Shown: positions 51,204 through 60,932 of the stretch, piece after piece
How positions within the stretch are numbered: the stretch's first letter is position 1
Layout: each line of letters opens with the position of its first letter
Made by a program: the position numbers and the translations under genes
Origin: Tranzscheliella williamsii
Lineage: Eukaryota > Basidiomycota > Ustilaginomycetes > Ustilaginales > Ustilaginaceae
Assembly: GCA_023212725.1 (NCBI GenBank)
Contig: JALBYF010000036.1
Location: 1 to 64,000 of the forward strand
Reading direction: 5' to 3'
Length of the DNA: 64,000 nucleotides
Notes under the pieces: generated by a model
Database searches by the model: none
What the model was told of the DNA's origin: nothing
Seen by the model: only the letters and a program-made list of their open reading frames with translations

Positions 51204-52943
51204 CTAGTGGCCTGCTCTTCTGGCCTTGCCGGGCCTCTTGGCGGCGCCGGACTTCTGCTTTGGTCTGAAGCCGGCCTTGCCGGCTGTTGGCTTGGCTTTG
51301 AGGGGCTTGCTTCCGCGGGCGCCGCGGGTAGGGCCGACGCTGAAGTCGTTGGTGGACTCGGCGGTGTTGCTCTTGGCGTACTTCTTCTTGCCGCCGAAGC
51401 CGTACTTGGAGTCACGGGCGGTGCGGGGCATGCGCGCCTTTTTGTTGGGGCCATCTTTGCCGGCGGCGGCGGACTTTCTGCCGGGCTTGTCGGCGATGGC
51501 CTCCTCGAGACGCACGTCGAACTCGTCGCCCTCGCCCGCATCGTCGACGGCAGTGTGCTTGCGCTTGAGACCCTGGATCTTGTCGTTCATCTCCTTCTTC
51601 TTGCGCAGCCGCTCTTCCAGCTTCTCCACCTGCACCTTCTTGCCAAACTTCTTGAGTTCGCGCTGCTTCTTGGCCGCCTCGGACGCCTTGATCGCCGCGG
51701 TCTCGTCGAGCAGCTTCTGTCGGATCCTCTCCATGTGCTCGTCGGTCTTGACCATCTCGGCAAAGAAGTCCGACGGCCGGGCAAACGCCGTGCCGCTCGC
51801 CTCGACCAGCTTTCGTCCCTCGACGGCAGCATGCAAGGCCTGCTTGTAGAAGGCAAGCTCCCTCTCCAGATCATTCTCTGCATCGGATACCTCGGACGAA
51901 ATAGAGGTGGGGTATGTTACACGCATCGTTTCGATCCAGGGGAGCTTCGAGGAGGACGAGGGAGAATCGAGGCGGATGTCTTCATAGATCCGGCGAAGGG
52001 CGGCTTCATTGTTGACCTTGATGCGCTGGACTCGCGAGGCCTTGGCAGACTCGGAAATCTCAACATCGTCCGGAATATCTTCGTAGGCAATCTGCTCTTC
52101 CTCGTCCTCTTCGGCGTCCTCCTCATCTTCCTCTTCCTCCTCTCCTTCATCGTCAGACTCCTCAGCGGGCACAAGGCCACTACGAGCGATGGATGCAGCA
52201 AGAGTATCACCGTTAACGGACGGCTTCACCCTCGGAAGGTCGTCGTCATCTTCGACTTCGTCTGCAGCTTCTCCGTTCTCGGCAACTTCGTTGTCGTCCA
52301 CCTCCTCATCCTCCTCTTCATCGTCGTCCTCGTCATCATCGCTGTCTTCTCCAGCAAGCTCGTCGAGAGCGGCCATGTCGGCATCATCCAAACCATCTTC
52401 TCCGAGAGCGTCGAGAAGGCGTTGCATACCCTTGTCGGATACATCCTGACCTTCCTCCAGGTCCGAGTCTTCATCCTCGTCGTCATTATCGCTTACAAGC
52501 TCTTGGGCGTCAGAGTCGTCCGCCTCATCTTCATCAGAATATTCGGCGAGGATAGGTTGTGCAGTTGCCAGGCCAGAGGTTGGTTTCCTAGACAGATTGG
52601 CGTGGCCGGCTGAAGGATTGCGCGGTGAAGGGGACTGGACAGGCGAGGTGGGCTTCTTGGGGGAGATCTTGGGACTGGACTTTGCTGGTGTAGAAGCGTG
52701 CCTGGTGGGTGTGGTCTGGTCCTGCTTTTTCGACTTGGCAGGCGATGCGACCGTGCTGACGGTCTTTTTGGCGGAGCCCTGTGGGGTGGCAGCGTTCTTG
52801 AGCGGCGAGGGCGACTTGGTCTTGACCGGGGTGCCGGTAGCTTTGGCTTGCGAACGCGTCAACCGGCTCGGCGTAGACGGCGTGGATGGGGCAGACGCAG
52901 CTGCCGCCGCCTTCTTCGGCGTCGCTTTCGATGTGCTGGGCAT
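51204..52943 (-). CDS. EBP2: rRNA-processing protein EBP2
   Basis: Single exon, 579 aa from the ATG at 52943 (MPSTSKATPKK). Ebp2 is a nucleolar factor required for 25S rRNA maturation and 60S subunit assembly. The N-terminal 140 residues are Lys/Ser/Pro/Ala-rich. A long Asp/Glu-rich region (about 140-300) has several pure acidic runs. The Ebp2 domain then runs from about 325 to the end: PWIETMRVTYP, ENDLERELAFYKQAL, RPSDFFAEMVKTDEHMERIR, a coiled-coil with KKQRELKKFGKKVQVEKLEERL, and the basic tail with KYGFGGKKKYAKSNT. The N-terminal half is much longer than needed for the domain but typical of fungal members. The start is chosen because the frame upstream has no ATG. The promoter is shared with the small TATA-driven gene. 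Confidence 0.93.
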   Translation of the reverse strand: MPSTSKATPKKAAAAASAPSTPSTPSRLTRSQAKATGTPVKTKSPSPLKNAATPQGSAKKTVSTVASPAKSKKQDQTTPTRHASTPAKSSPKISPKKPTSPVQSPSPRNPSAGHANLSRKPTSGLATAQPILAEYSDEDEADDSDAQELVSDNDDEDEDSDLEEGQDVSDKGMQRLLDALGEDGLDDADMAALDELAGEDSDDDEDDDEEEDEEVDDNEVAENGEAADEVEDDDDLPRVKPSVNGDTLAASIARSGLVPAEESDDEGEEEEEDEEDAEEDEEEQIAYEDIPDDVEISESAKASRVQRIKVNNEAALRRIYEDIRLDSPSSSSKLPWIETMRVTYPTSISSEVSDAENDLERELAFYKQALHAAVEGRKLVEASGTAFARPSDFFAEMVKTDEHMERIRQKLLDETAAIKASEAAKKQRELKKFGKKVQVEKLEERLRKKKEMNDKIQGLKRKHTAVDDAGEGDEFDVRLEEAIADKPGRKSAAAGKDGPNKKARMPRTARDSKYGFGGKKKYAKSNTAESTNDFSVGPTRGARGSKPLKAKPTAGKAGFRPKQKSGAAKRPGKARRAGH

Positions 52944-53617
52944 GCTGTTGGGTCGTGGGAAGATGGAGCCAGACGGTGAGAGAGCAAGAGACAACAGTCG
53001 GCTCCCGTTGTTGAGGCACTCCACCTTGCACCGCGTCGAAGCAAAAATTCACTGCACAAATTTCTTCCCAGTCATTCCCCTTCACTCGCATTGTTAGTTG
53101 TGAGAGTTCGGCGACACAACTTCGGTCGCGAAATTCATTTTTGGATTACCAATCACTAGTAATCAAACATCAGCGGGTCATAAGTCTAACAGAGTGTGAG
53201 AGGAGCCGTGTCAAACGCACGAGAAAGTCAGATGATTCAGCGTGAAGAGCTGGTTGGTTAGATTCTTTGTTGCTGATCAGACTGACGTCAGGGCTGCGCG
53301 AGCCGCATGCAGCGAGAAGCGCCATCTCGGGTGGGCAGTGGCAGGTCTTCAAGCGTGTTCGCCGAGCTGTCCGATGATTCCATCGCGTGACTCGTGCGCC
53401 GGGTGCGGGCTGTAGCTTGATGTCAGAGCTGCGAAGGCCTCTACTGTTCTACCGTCTTCCGGGAGCGGCTCTACGTTGCCCTTTTCCAGCGTTCTTCCGG
53501 GCGAGTGGCATATATAAGACCGCTTGCGCCAGATGCGCAGACTGGGTACCCGTCACACACCCAATCCATCTGATTTCTGTCAACCACACACATACACACA
53601 CACGCACACTATTCACA
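52944..53617. promoter_or_regulatory. Divergent promoter region, EBP2 / small hydrophilic protein
   Basis: A 674-nt space between divergent starts. On the right side is a TATATAAG box at 53511-53518 and a CA-repeat leader (53581-53616). The left side holds the EBP2 promoter, with no TATA box evident. Confidence 0.6.
53511..53518 (+). promoter_or_regulatory. TATA box
   Basis: TATATAAG lies 100-107 nt upstream of the ATG at 53618. It is the best TATA box in the window and suggests a strongly inducible promoter. Confidence 0.7.
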
Positions 53618-53893
53618 ATGGAGAAGACTTTCAACGACAAGATCCCCAGTGAGGCCCAGCGCCAGGAAGAGAACGCCAAGCGCGCCGAGCAGAACGAGCC
53701 CCAGATCCCTGGCGCCGCCGGCCGCGAAACCGTCGCTGACAAGAACCCCAAGGGTAAGTCCACGCCTCGCCCCGCCGTGTCTGTTGTAGGACATCAAACT
53801 GACACGCCCGCATATCGCACTCCCACAGAACACGACGTCCGAGGCGGCCCAGGCTCGGAAGGCAACAAGCCCATCCAAGACCCCGTCCTATAG
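53618..53893 (+). CDS. Small hydrophilic protein, probably stress-related
   Basis: Not assigned to a family. Two exons, 66 aa: 53618-53753 and 53829-53893, with a 75-nt intron (GTAAGT to CCACAG, phase 1). The product starts MEKTFNDKIPSEAQRQEEN and ends GGPGSEGNKPIQDPVL. It has no cysteine or hydrophobic segment and is rich in Glu, Asn, Pro, Gly and Lys, so likely disordered like small fungal stress proteins. The intron length is a multiple of three and has no in-frame stop, so retaining it would give a 91-aa form. A strong TATA box and a CA-rich leader suggest high or inducible expression. It converges on the ABC transporter gene. Confidence 0.72.
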   Translation: MEKTFNDKIPSEAQRQEENAKRAEQNEPQIPGAAGRETVADKNPKGKSTPRPAVSVVGHQTDTPAYRTPTEHDVRGGPGSEGNKPIQDPVL

Positions 53894-54134
53894 GTTCGGC
53901 CCTAGAGCAAGAACATCTAACTTCCACACATCCGTCCATGACGCCGCAGTGTCAGTGCCGTGCAATGTATCATAATGCTGTCCCATTCTTGTCAACACGC
54001 GCGCGATAATCAGACATATTCCTGACCCCACCGCCCCGGTTTGCCGCCTGTCGTTTGTGCGCCGGGAACGGACGTGGCATGCTTGTCTGCGCTCTCGAGC
54101 CCGGGTCTCGGTTGGGACGTGCAGTGCAGCGAGG

Positions 54135-57044
54135 TTAGTGCCTCTCCCGCATACGCCACGACACGGCGCCGAGAAGGAGGACGAAAAAGCCGAGCACGAA
54201 GCCCAGCGCTAGGACCAGAAGGTCGCGGTAGTAGGCGCCCTTCTCGAACGCGAATAAATTGTTCGAGAAAACAGAGACCGACGCCGTGATGGAGACCCCA
54301 CCGACGATGTCGACGAGCTGCAGGCCCTCGAGCTCGTTTGCGGCGACCGCCTCCAGCGCAAACTTCAACGGGCAGATCCACTGCAGCCACCGGAACGCGC
54401 CAGGCAGCTCGTTCAAATTGAGCAGGAATCCACCGAAGCCAATGTTGAAGAGGATAAAGACGCCCGCCAACAGGATTGCCACTGAAAGGTCCTCGATCAG
54501 CGCGGCAAGGACCATGTTGTACAGCGCCATGCAGACGTGGAAGAGGACCGCGATCAGCATAAACTCGAAAAAGTAGCTGGCCTGCGACTTGAGTCCGACC
54601 ATCCAATACTCGATAAGGGTGAGCGTCGCGGCTGGGACGACCCGCAGCAGCGCTGCGTCGTACAGAACGTAGCTAGCCAGCCACGCCAGAGGGCCGTACA
54701 GCCCGTTGGCGCGCTCCCGCATCATCAGCGGTCGCGCTTTGGCCAAACCAGTAGCTGCCGAAAGTGCAGAGAAGCTGAGCAAGATGTAGAGGAAATACAT
54801 CGCCCCGATCCGATTCTGGAAACCGGCGATCGTCAACTTGGCCTGGTAGAAACAGCCGCCGACGATCAGGCCGATGATCAAAGCGCCGACAATGTGCGCC
54901 AACGGTCCACCAGGATCCCGCATTGCCGTCAGGAAAGCCCGCTTCAGCAGCGTGGTGAATTGGGTCAAGAAGCTAGTGATCGACCCCGCCGCCATTGCGC
55001 GTTGCCACGGCCGTCGAACCGATGTCTCAACCAAAACCGCCGGTAGCGGGACGGCCACAGTTCCCGGCGTGCTGCTGCTCTTCTCCGTTTCGAGCAACTT
55101 GTACCTAGCGGAAAGCAAGGTGCGAGAGGTCGAAGCGATCTTGAGAAGGTGGTCCGCGACGTTGTGTCCCTGCGGACAGCCTTCGCCCTGCTCTTCGCAC
55201 CAGGCGATTGAATGAGCGGGCGACCCCTCGTACAGCATTGCGCCACGCGACATGAGCAGAATTTTATCGAAACGATAGTAGATTTCCGACGACGGCTGAT
55301 GGACGGTGACGACCACGGTGGTGGATCCTTCGCGCGGCCCGCTCGCCATGTCGCGGAAGGCTGAGATGACGCGGGCGGCCGAAAAAGCGTCGAGCCCCGA
55401 GAGTGGCTCATCCGCAATAAGCAGGCGCGGCCGCCCCACCATGACGCAGCCGATGGATACTCGTCGTCGCTCGCCTCCTGAGAGGCCGCCTCGGCTGAAC
55501 TCGCCAATACGCTGATTGGCCACACGCTGCAGGCCGAGTTGTTGGATGACCCGGGCTACTATCTCCCGTTTCCGCCCTTCCGGGACGTTTTCAGCAAGCG
55601 ACAGATCGGCCGACATCTTCAGTGCCTCAATAACGGTAGAATAGGCAGGCAGCGAGTCGTTTTGATCAACAAAGCCAATGTTACGGCGACTGCCATGCTT
55701 TTCTTGCACAGCACCAGCGACTTGGATAAGATTGATGATCCCTGTGTGTCTCTCGATCTTCTGGCGTCCGGCTAGGATTTCGACAAGGCTTGTCTTGCCG
55801 GCCCCCGAAGGTCCCAGCACGGCGACCATGCACCCGGGTTCGATGCGCCCTGAAACCCCTCGAAGAATGTGCTGAAATGCTTCCTGCTCCTGTAGAGGAC
55901 CGACATCGTCAGAAGACCTCGCATCAGCTGTTTCGAGGAGCTTAGGCTGCTGACGCCTCTGCTTGTGCAAGCCAAAGTTCCGACGGTCTCGAACGACGTA
56001 GTTAATTTTGTTCCACTCCAGACCAACAGCGACTTCATCCGGCCCAACCGGTCGTCGCCTCGCTCTTCTTTGCGAGAGCGCACCGACGAGGAGAAGCCCA
56101 AGGATGGCAAGAAAGGAAAACCCCAGGATAACCAAACCCGCTATGAGGCTTCCGCTTAGCTTGGAGTCGTTAGCGGTTGATGCCAGCTCATCAGAGATAG
56201 TGGCATAGAACGAATCGAGTTGAGACTGAGTGACACAGGATCCGACCTGACAGTTGTCAAGCGGGAGACCTCCTTCTCCTAAAAAGTTGTTCAAGAGCTC
56301 GCCTCGAAAAGCACACTTGGTGCTTGCATTGGTGGCAGCGGGGTCAATATAGTCGCACGGCATCGAGAGGGTGCCGTTCAGATTGTTGATCACTGGAGAC
56401 AGGTCCAAATGGCCGCCACCACACATGCTGGTACCGGGTATGCAGTAGCACTGCAGCGAGGTGCAGGTCCATTGCGTGCTGCCCAGGGACGGGTCACTCC
56501 CTGGGTCGAGCATGCTGGTCGAATTTCTGGCGGTGCATCCTGCTGCCTGACAATAGAACTGTTCAATGCCATCGAGCCACACCTGGGAGAGGGCGGTGTT
56601 CCTCTGCACCGGCCACGGAGCAAGGCCGGTGACAGCAAAGTCATCCAGCTCGCCCGTCTTCGATAGAGTCATGCGCATTTCGCCAGGGAAGACGCTGTGG
56701 ACGGTCGCATGGTGGACAGCACAGTCGATGTACGTAGTGCGGATGGCCGACGGCTGCTTGTGGCAGACGAGGCTGTTGTTGCTCGTGAACAAGGGACTGC
56801 CGTGCACCAGCCCGAGCGATGTCTTGCGGGCCTGACAGGCGCCGACAGATTGGCAGACGTTGCAGTTGATCCCTCCGAAGCCAGCGTCGCAATTAGAGCA
56901 TTGACTGCTTGACGACGGCTTCAGCACGCGCGAGCGAGGTTCAACAAAGGTGGAGTTGCAAGACCCAGCGTTGCACGCAGTCCCATTGACGCTCGTAACG
57001 CCAGGCGGACATGTCTGATACGCTGGAAGAGGACTTGCCGACAT
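54135..57044 (-). CDS. ABCG-family transporter, Adp1-like
   Basis: Single main exon, 969 aa from the ATG at 57044 (MSASPLPAYQ). The N-terminal 290 residues are cysteine-rich with several N-glycosylation sites and an EGF-like CSNCDAGFGGINCNVC stretch, followed by a membrane helix at about 297-322. The nucleotide-binding domain has Walker A GPSGAGKTS (411-419), signature LSGGERRRVSIG, Walker B LLIADEP and a conserved His in VVVTVHQPSS. The C-terminal half-size membrane domain has about six helices. This order (outer domain, helix, ATPase, membrane domain) matches yeast Adp1, a half-transporter likely to act as a dimer. An outer N-terminal domain needs a signal peptide, and none is present after this ATG, so a short upstream exon is probably missing. 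An acceptor-like TACTCTTAG lies at 57064-57072. The substrate is unknown. Confidence 0.87.
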   Translation of the reverse strand: MSASPLPAYQTCPPGVTSVNGTACNAGSCNSTFVEPRSRVLKPSSSSQCSNCDAGFGGINCNVCQSVGACQARKTSLGLVHGSPLFTSNNSLVCHKQPSAIRTTYIDCAVHHATVHSVFPGEMRMTLSKTGELDDFAVTGLAPWPVQRNTALSQVWLDGIEQFYCQAAGCTARNSTSMLDPGSDPSLGSTQWTCTSLQCYCIPGTSMCGGGHLDLSPVINNLNGTLSMPCDYIDPAATNASTKCAFRGELLNNFLGEGGLPLDNCQVGSCVTQSQLDSFYATISDELASTANDSKLSGSLIAGLVILGFSFLAILGLLLVGALSQRRARRRPVGPDEVAVGLEWNKINYVVRDRRNFGLHKQRRQQPKLLETADARSSDDVGPLQEQEAFQHILRGVSGRIEPGCMVAVLGPSGAGKTSLVEILAGRQKIERHTGIINLIQVAGAVQEKHGSRRNIGFVDQNDSLPAYSTVIEALKMSADLSLAENVPEGRKREIVARVIQQLGLQRVANQRIGEFSRGGLSGGERRRVSIGCVMVGRPRLLIADEPLSGLDAFSAARVISAFRDMASGPREGSTTVVVTVHQPSSEIYYRFDKILLMSRGAMLYEGSPAHSIAWCEEQGEGCPQGHNVADHLLKIASTSRTLLSARYKLLETEKSSSTPGTVAVPLPAVLVETSVRRPWQRAMAAGSITSFLTQFTTLLKRAFLTAMRDPGGPLAHIVGALIIGLIVGGCFYQAKLTIAGFQNRIGAMYFLYILLSFSALSAATGLAKARPLMMRERANGLYGPLAWLASYVLYDAALLRVVPAATLTLIEYWMVGLKSQASYFFEFMLIAVLFHVCMALYNMVLAALIEDLSVAILLAGVFILFNIGFGGFLLNLNELPGAFRWLQWICPLKFALEAVAANELEGLQLVDIVGGVSITASVSVFSNNLFAFEKGAYYRDLLVLALGFVLGFFVLLLGAVSWRMRERH

Positions 57045-59375
57045 CTTCGTAGCACGAGCGCATCTAAGAGTAGGGGGGAACAAAGTTAATGGAGCATCTC
57101 TACTGCAACATAAATAATCATCAGTATAGATGACCAAGAGGTGTCCCGTAAATTGGGTTGGTTGGCTGAGTTTCTGCTCGTGTGAGACAAGCGCCGAAAG
57201 ACCCTATGTTCGGTCAGTGTGCCGACACAGTGGAGCACTGTTGCTCCAGATGGCCTGCAGCGGTGCTCGGCGGCGGCAGGACGCCTGGTAGGTCAAATGA
57301 AGTGGGTGGGACGTGACCAGGTGGGCGAATCTAAATGGTGCATGGTGTGTAGACATTTTGAAAACGAGGTCTTGGGCTGGGGGCTGCCTGTAGCTATGCC
57401 TTCTGTATCATCTACAAGCGAGCGGGTAGACGAGCGACTGGATGTCGTGAAACGGCGAAAGGGTCCGAGTGCTAGGGGTACAGGCTGTCCATAATTTGCC
57501 AGGAGATCACTTGGAGAGGGTGGGAGCGCTTCAAGGTTCACTAATGAAGAGTGAAGGCTGCCTATATGCACGTTTGTAGAGAGGTAAGGAGCGACTTCCA
57601 CTGACGTGTCAATTGGGGGCACTCGCTTGCAGCTATGCGTATAATATAGACAACAGAGGGGTGCAAATTTTAGGCGGTATGAGGTTATGGATGGGTTCAA
57701 GGAATTATGCATGGCGGGTATACGTAGTCTGAGTGATCGTCGTGGCACTCAGTCCGCCAGTGTCAGTGTACGTCCAAGTGAGGTGGAGCGGCTTGACAAC
57801 TGGCCACTTGGCCACCAGTTCCGATGACTGTCAACCCATAATGTTGGTGGCATATGTAGAGGTAGCGGTGTTGGCAACGGCTCGGCAAGTGCAGGAACTG
57901 GCTTTTTTCCCCACGGTATCCTTACTTTCATTTGATAAAACCGTGAGCTGACATGGGAAGCTTCTTGGAGTCCTCACGCGTCGCCGCCTCCGGGCCTGGA
58001 GCTGAACCTCAAGAATGCGGGAAGGTTTATGGCTGCTCACGCGACGGCGTTCTACAAATCAGCGACAGCCATGGCGCTCACACGGTCGTCCGTATCGAAG
58101 TATCCCTGGCATGTTCTCCATGGTACCTCAGTCTTATACAAGCGTAAGCGAACTTTTCAACAGCCATCTCCTGAACGAAGCAGGAACGTAAGCCCTAGAG
58201 AACACGCAACGTTGGGAACACGTTTCCACCGTACAAATATGTTTTGACGAGAATCTTGTACGGAGGAAGAGTTTTCAACATTGCATATATCCTAAGGAAC
58301 GGTAACTGGATCACAGGAGGCTTGGACGTGGACGGCAACACATGCATCCCACGTCCGACTATACCATGTGTACTGAGCTATGGCGCATGTTGGCTGCGTC
58401 ATGAAGTCATCTCAAGGCATTATTTTGGTTCGACATATGGATAGCCAATGCCTAGCAAGACAGCTTCGTCGACGTGGCATCTAGTTGACAGTGTGGGTGT
58501 CGGAGCTGGTAGCAGAGACATAGAGCATCGTGGGGCGCGGTTGAGATACCTTGCGTCGAAAAAGAGGGACGACACTAGGAGCCGTTTACAAGGGCTTCTT
58601 TATGCTGAATGGCTGGCAAGGCGCAATTGTTTGCGTCTTAACACGCATCAGATTCACAGCATACACACTGATTCACGTTGGATCCATGATAATTTGCATG
58701 CGAGGGCCTGATGGAGGAAATCAGCGGAGTTAGACGCGCTCGGAAGCTTAAGATCTCGCTTCGTATGCAAGTGGGAAAAGAGTGCTGTTAGACTAATCCT
58801 TCTGTGCCGGCAAATGCTCGCTCGAAACTGGTACACAGGTGGCGGGTTGCACGTGCTGGTCCTGTGCCGCCAACGGTTCTTGCTCACATTTCCAATGACT
58901 AGGTGTAGATCATGTCTACTAACCCTTTAGCGATGAACATTGGACTGTGCGGACGATAGCCAGCTGCCATCCAAACTGCGATTCATTCCCTGCAGAAGCC
59001 TGTGTTCCTGCTGCCGCCAATAATGCAATTTCGGATGCGTGACCGTTTTGTTCACGTTGCTGATTCGCAGGCACGGCCACTGTGACTTTCGAAGCTGGGC
59101 CTGACTGTTGACAGTCACAACTGATGCCCAAACCGCACGGATTTCCTTGTCTGATTGAAATGAATAGACAGGTTAGTTCGCTTTGCCTGAGTGCGCCAAG
59201 GTGTCTCGCTTGGGCCTCTAGATGATAATCGAGTCAAGACTTTGGCAAGCATCACACTTTTCTTCTAGCATGAAATAGCGAAGGTCGAGTATGCATAGAG
59301 ATTGTGATTATTATCATCTTGCTCATTAATGCCCGACAAGCGTTATCCTGCGTCGCAACGATCGGGTGGCGCCAC
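57045..59375. other. Long intergenic region (2.3 kb)
   Basis: No supported gene. It should hold the ABC transporter promoter and perhaps its missing first exon. Short frames at 57953-58147 and 58448-58711 on the plus strand show no signal peptide, domain or splice support. Confidence 0.45.
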
Positions 59376-59791
59376 ATGACCCGCATACGCTTCCACTTGT
59401 CAAGACAAATCGCCCGCCACCAACCACAACCCGTTTCTACCACCTCCGTTTCCAAAGCTACTGCTCGCCGTCTCGGGCTACAAGACGTGCGGCGGTGCGT
59501 TGCCCTTGATCCTGCACCTCTCCCAACCGCTATTGATGATGATATCTGGCGCCTTTCCCGACTGCCAACAATTCTCGTTTCGCTGATGAGGCTTGGAACA
59601 CCAACAAAGTACGTGGTGTGTGAACTAACCGGCCCTTTACTTAAGCTCGTGCCCAAGCCATCCGCACCAGACCAACAGGGGTCTTTCTACCTTGTAATGG
59701 CAGTGCTGTGTGGTGTTCCAAAGGCGACAAGGATGCAGAAAGCATACTTGTTGAGCTGATTGTGGTAGAGTTTCGAGCTGCACCGTCGTAA
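59376..59791 (+). CDS. Two-exon hypothetical protein, possibly mitochondrial ribosomal L30-like
   Basis: Two exons, 117 aa: 59376-59608 and 59671-59791. The 62-nt intron has GTACGT, a CTAAC branch site and CACCAG, and the phases (2 to 2) keep the frame until TAA. The intron consensus is the main reason to call this a gene. The protein begins MTRIRFHLSRQIARHQ, basic and without acids for 40 residues, as in mitochondrial proteins. Its middle has a TARRLGL...RRCVALDP...DIWRLSRLP pattern with a distant look of the bL30/uL30 family (LGL, basic stretch, then a helix). I cannot confirm that by eye, so treat the function as unknown. A TTG/GTG-started longer frame exists upstream but lacks an ATG. Confidence 0.42.
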
Positions 59792-60932
59792 TCAACAGTC
59801 GCGACGTTCTAATTGCTGTACTCCTTCTTCGAGCGTGGATGATAATCTGTAGTTATCGTGTCGGGACGTTCGGAACTACAAAGTAGGACTGTCGCGCTCT
59901 GGCATAACGGAAGCCAGTTACAAGTCCGGATAGGCTATTTGGGAGCAAATTTAGGTTTTCGAATCTCTCGACCCTGGCTTGGTTCGAATGGTAAATTTAC
60001 TGAATACAAGTGCGGACACGACGTGGGCTCCATCCGCCTCTGCTAAGCTGCCAGGCGTGTCTTCAGAGCTTGGCTGAATGCGAGTCGGCGGGCTGTCGCC
60101 TCAGGGCAATTGCGCTATGCATCCTCCCGGTTTCGAATCAATCGAGCAGGCCATCATCACCAACGACAACGAACCCCGCGTCCCTTCCCTACTCTCGCCT
60201 GCTTTCCACCGTGATCCTTTCCACCCCTTGGCCATCCTCTACCTCCTTCACCCCCGGTAGACCCTGTCCCTTCGACCAGCCACTTACTTTGGCCCCTCAG
60301 CAGCTTCAATATCGACAGCGACCTCGTCTTGTTTCTCTTCTTGCCTCGGTCTTCTCGCCCGCTCATACCCCTCTGCTATCGACCCTGCTTGTTCCGTCTT
60401 CTCTTTCCGTTCCGACTGCATACCTCTCCTTGGCTTTCATACTTCGCCCGCTACCATCCAGGCACAATCACCCCGTGGCTACAGGCCGGCGCTCTCTACT
60501 TCTTGATTTTCGCTGCAGCTTCAGCGCGCAGGACATTAGCAGCTTCAGTACTGCCGCCCTAGCCCTTTTCCTTGGCTCCATCCGGCTCTCAATCTAGGGT
60601 TACGCTAACCCGCTTGCAGAACTCTCGACCTTAGCGGCACCACATTGTTACTCCATCGTGGATGACATTGATTCAATTCTAGCAGCTCCCAGCCCCGCCT
60701 TGACGCCTCTGCCTTTGCCAGGCAATTTTCAGTCGGCGCATCTTTATCGTTAACTGCTCATATATCCGTCTCTGCTATCTGAGCTCATCGCTACGCGCTC
60801 CATCACGTCTATCTTTATTACGGCGTGCATTGATGCACGGCTGGGTCGCTGTTGTGTCGCTTTACCCGTGAAAAGAGCTTCGATCGGGATTAGTCGGTCA
60901 GCTTAGCGGCAGAACAAGGCTCCCCTACCATC
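59792..60932. other. Upstream region and probable long leader of the ARID gene
   Basis: About 1.1 kb without a supported gene. From about 60150 to 60600 it is strongly pyrimidine-rich, which produces a long but low-complexity open frame. This looks like a long 5' leader rather than coding DNA. Confidence 0.55.

Noticed and set aside
53440..53500. Heat-shock elements upstream of the small hydrophilic gene
   Set aside because: TTC-like triplets occur but no proper alternating nGAAn array of three units is present.
57293..57748. 151-codon minus-strand frame as the missing ABC transporter N-terminus
   Set aside because: No signal peptide in it and no donor that joins in phase to the acceptor near 57064.
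60010..60597. 195-codon plus-strand frame upstream of SWI1
   Set aside because: Pyrimidine-rich low-complexity Ser/Pro/Leu sequence, better explained as a 5' leader.
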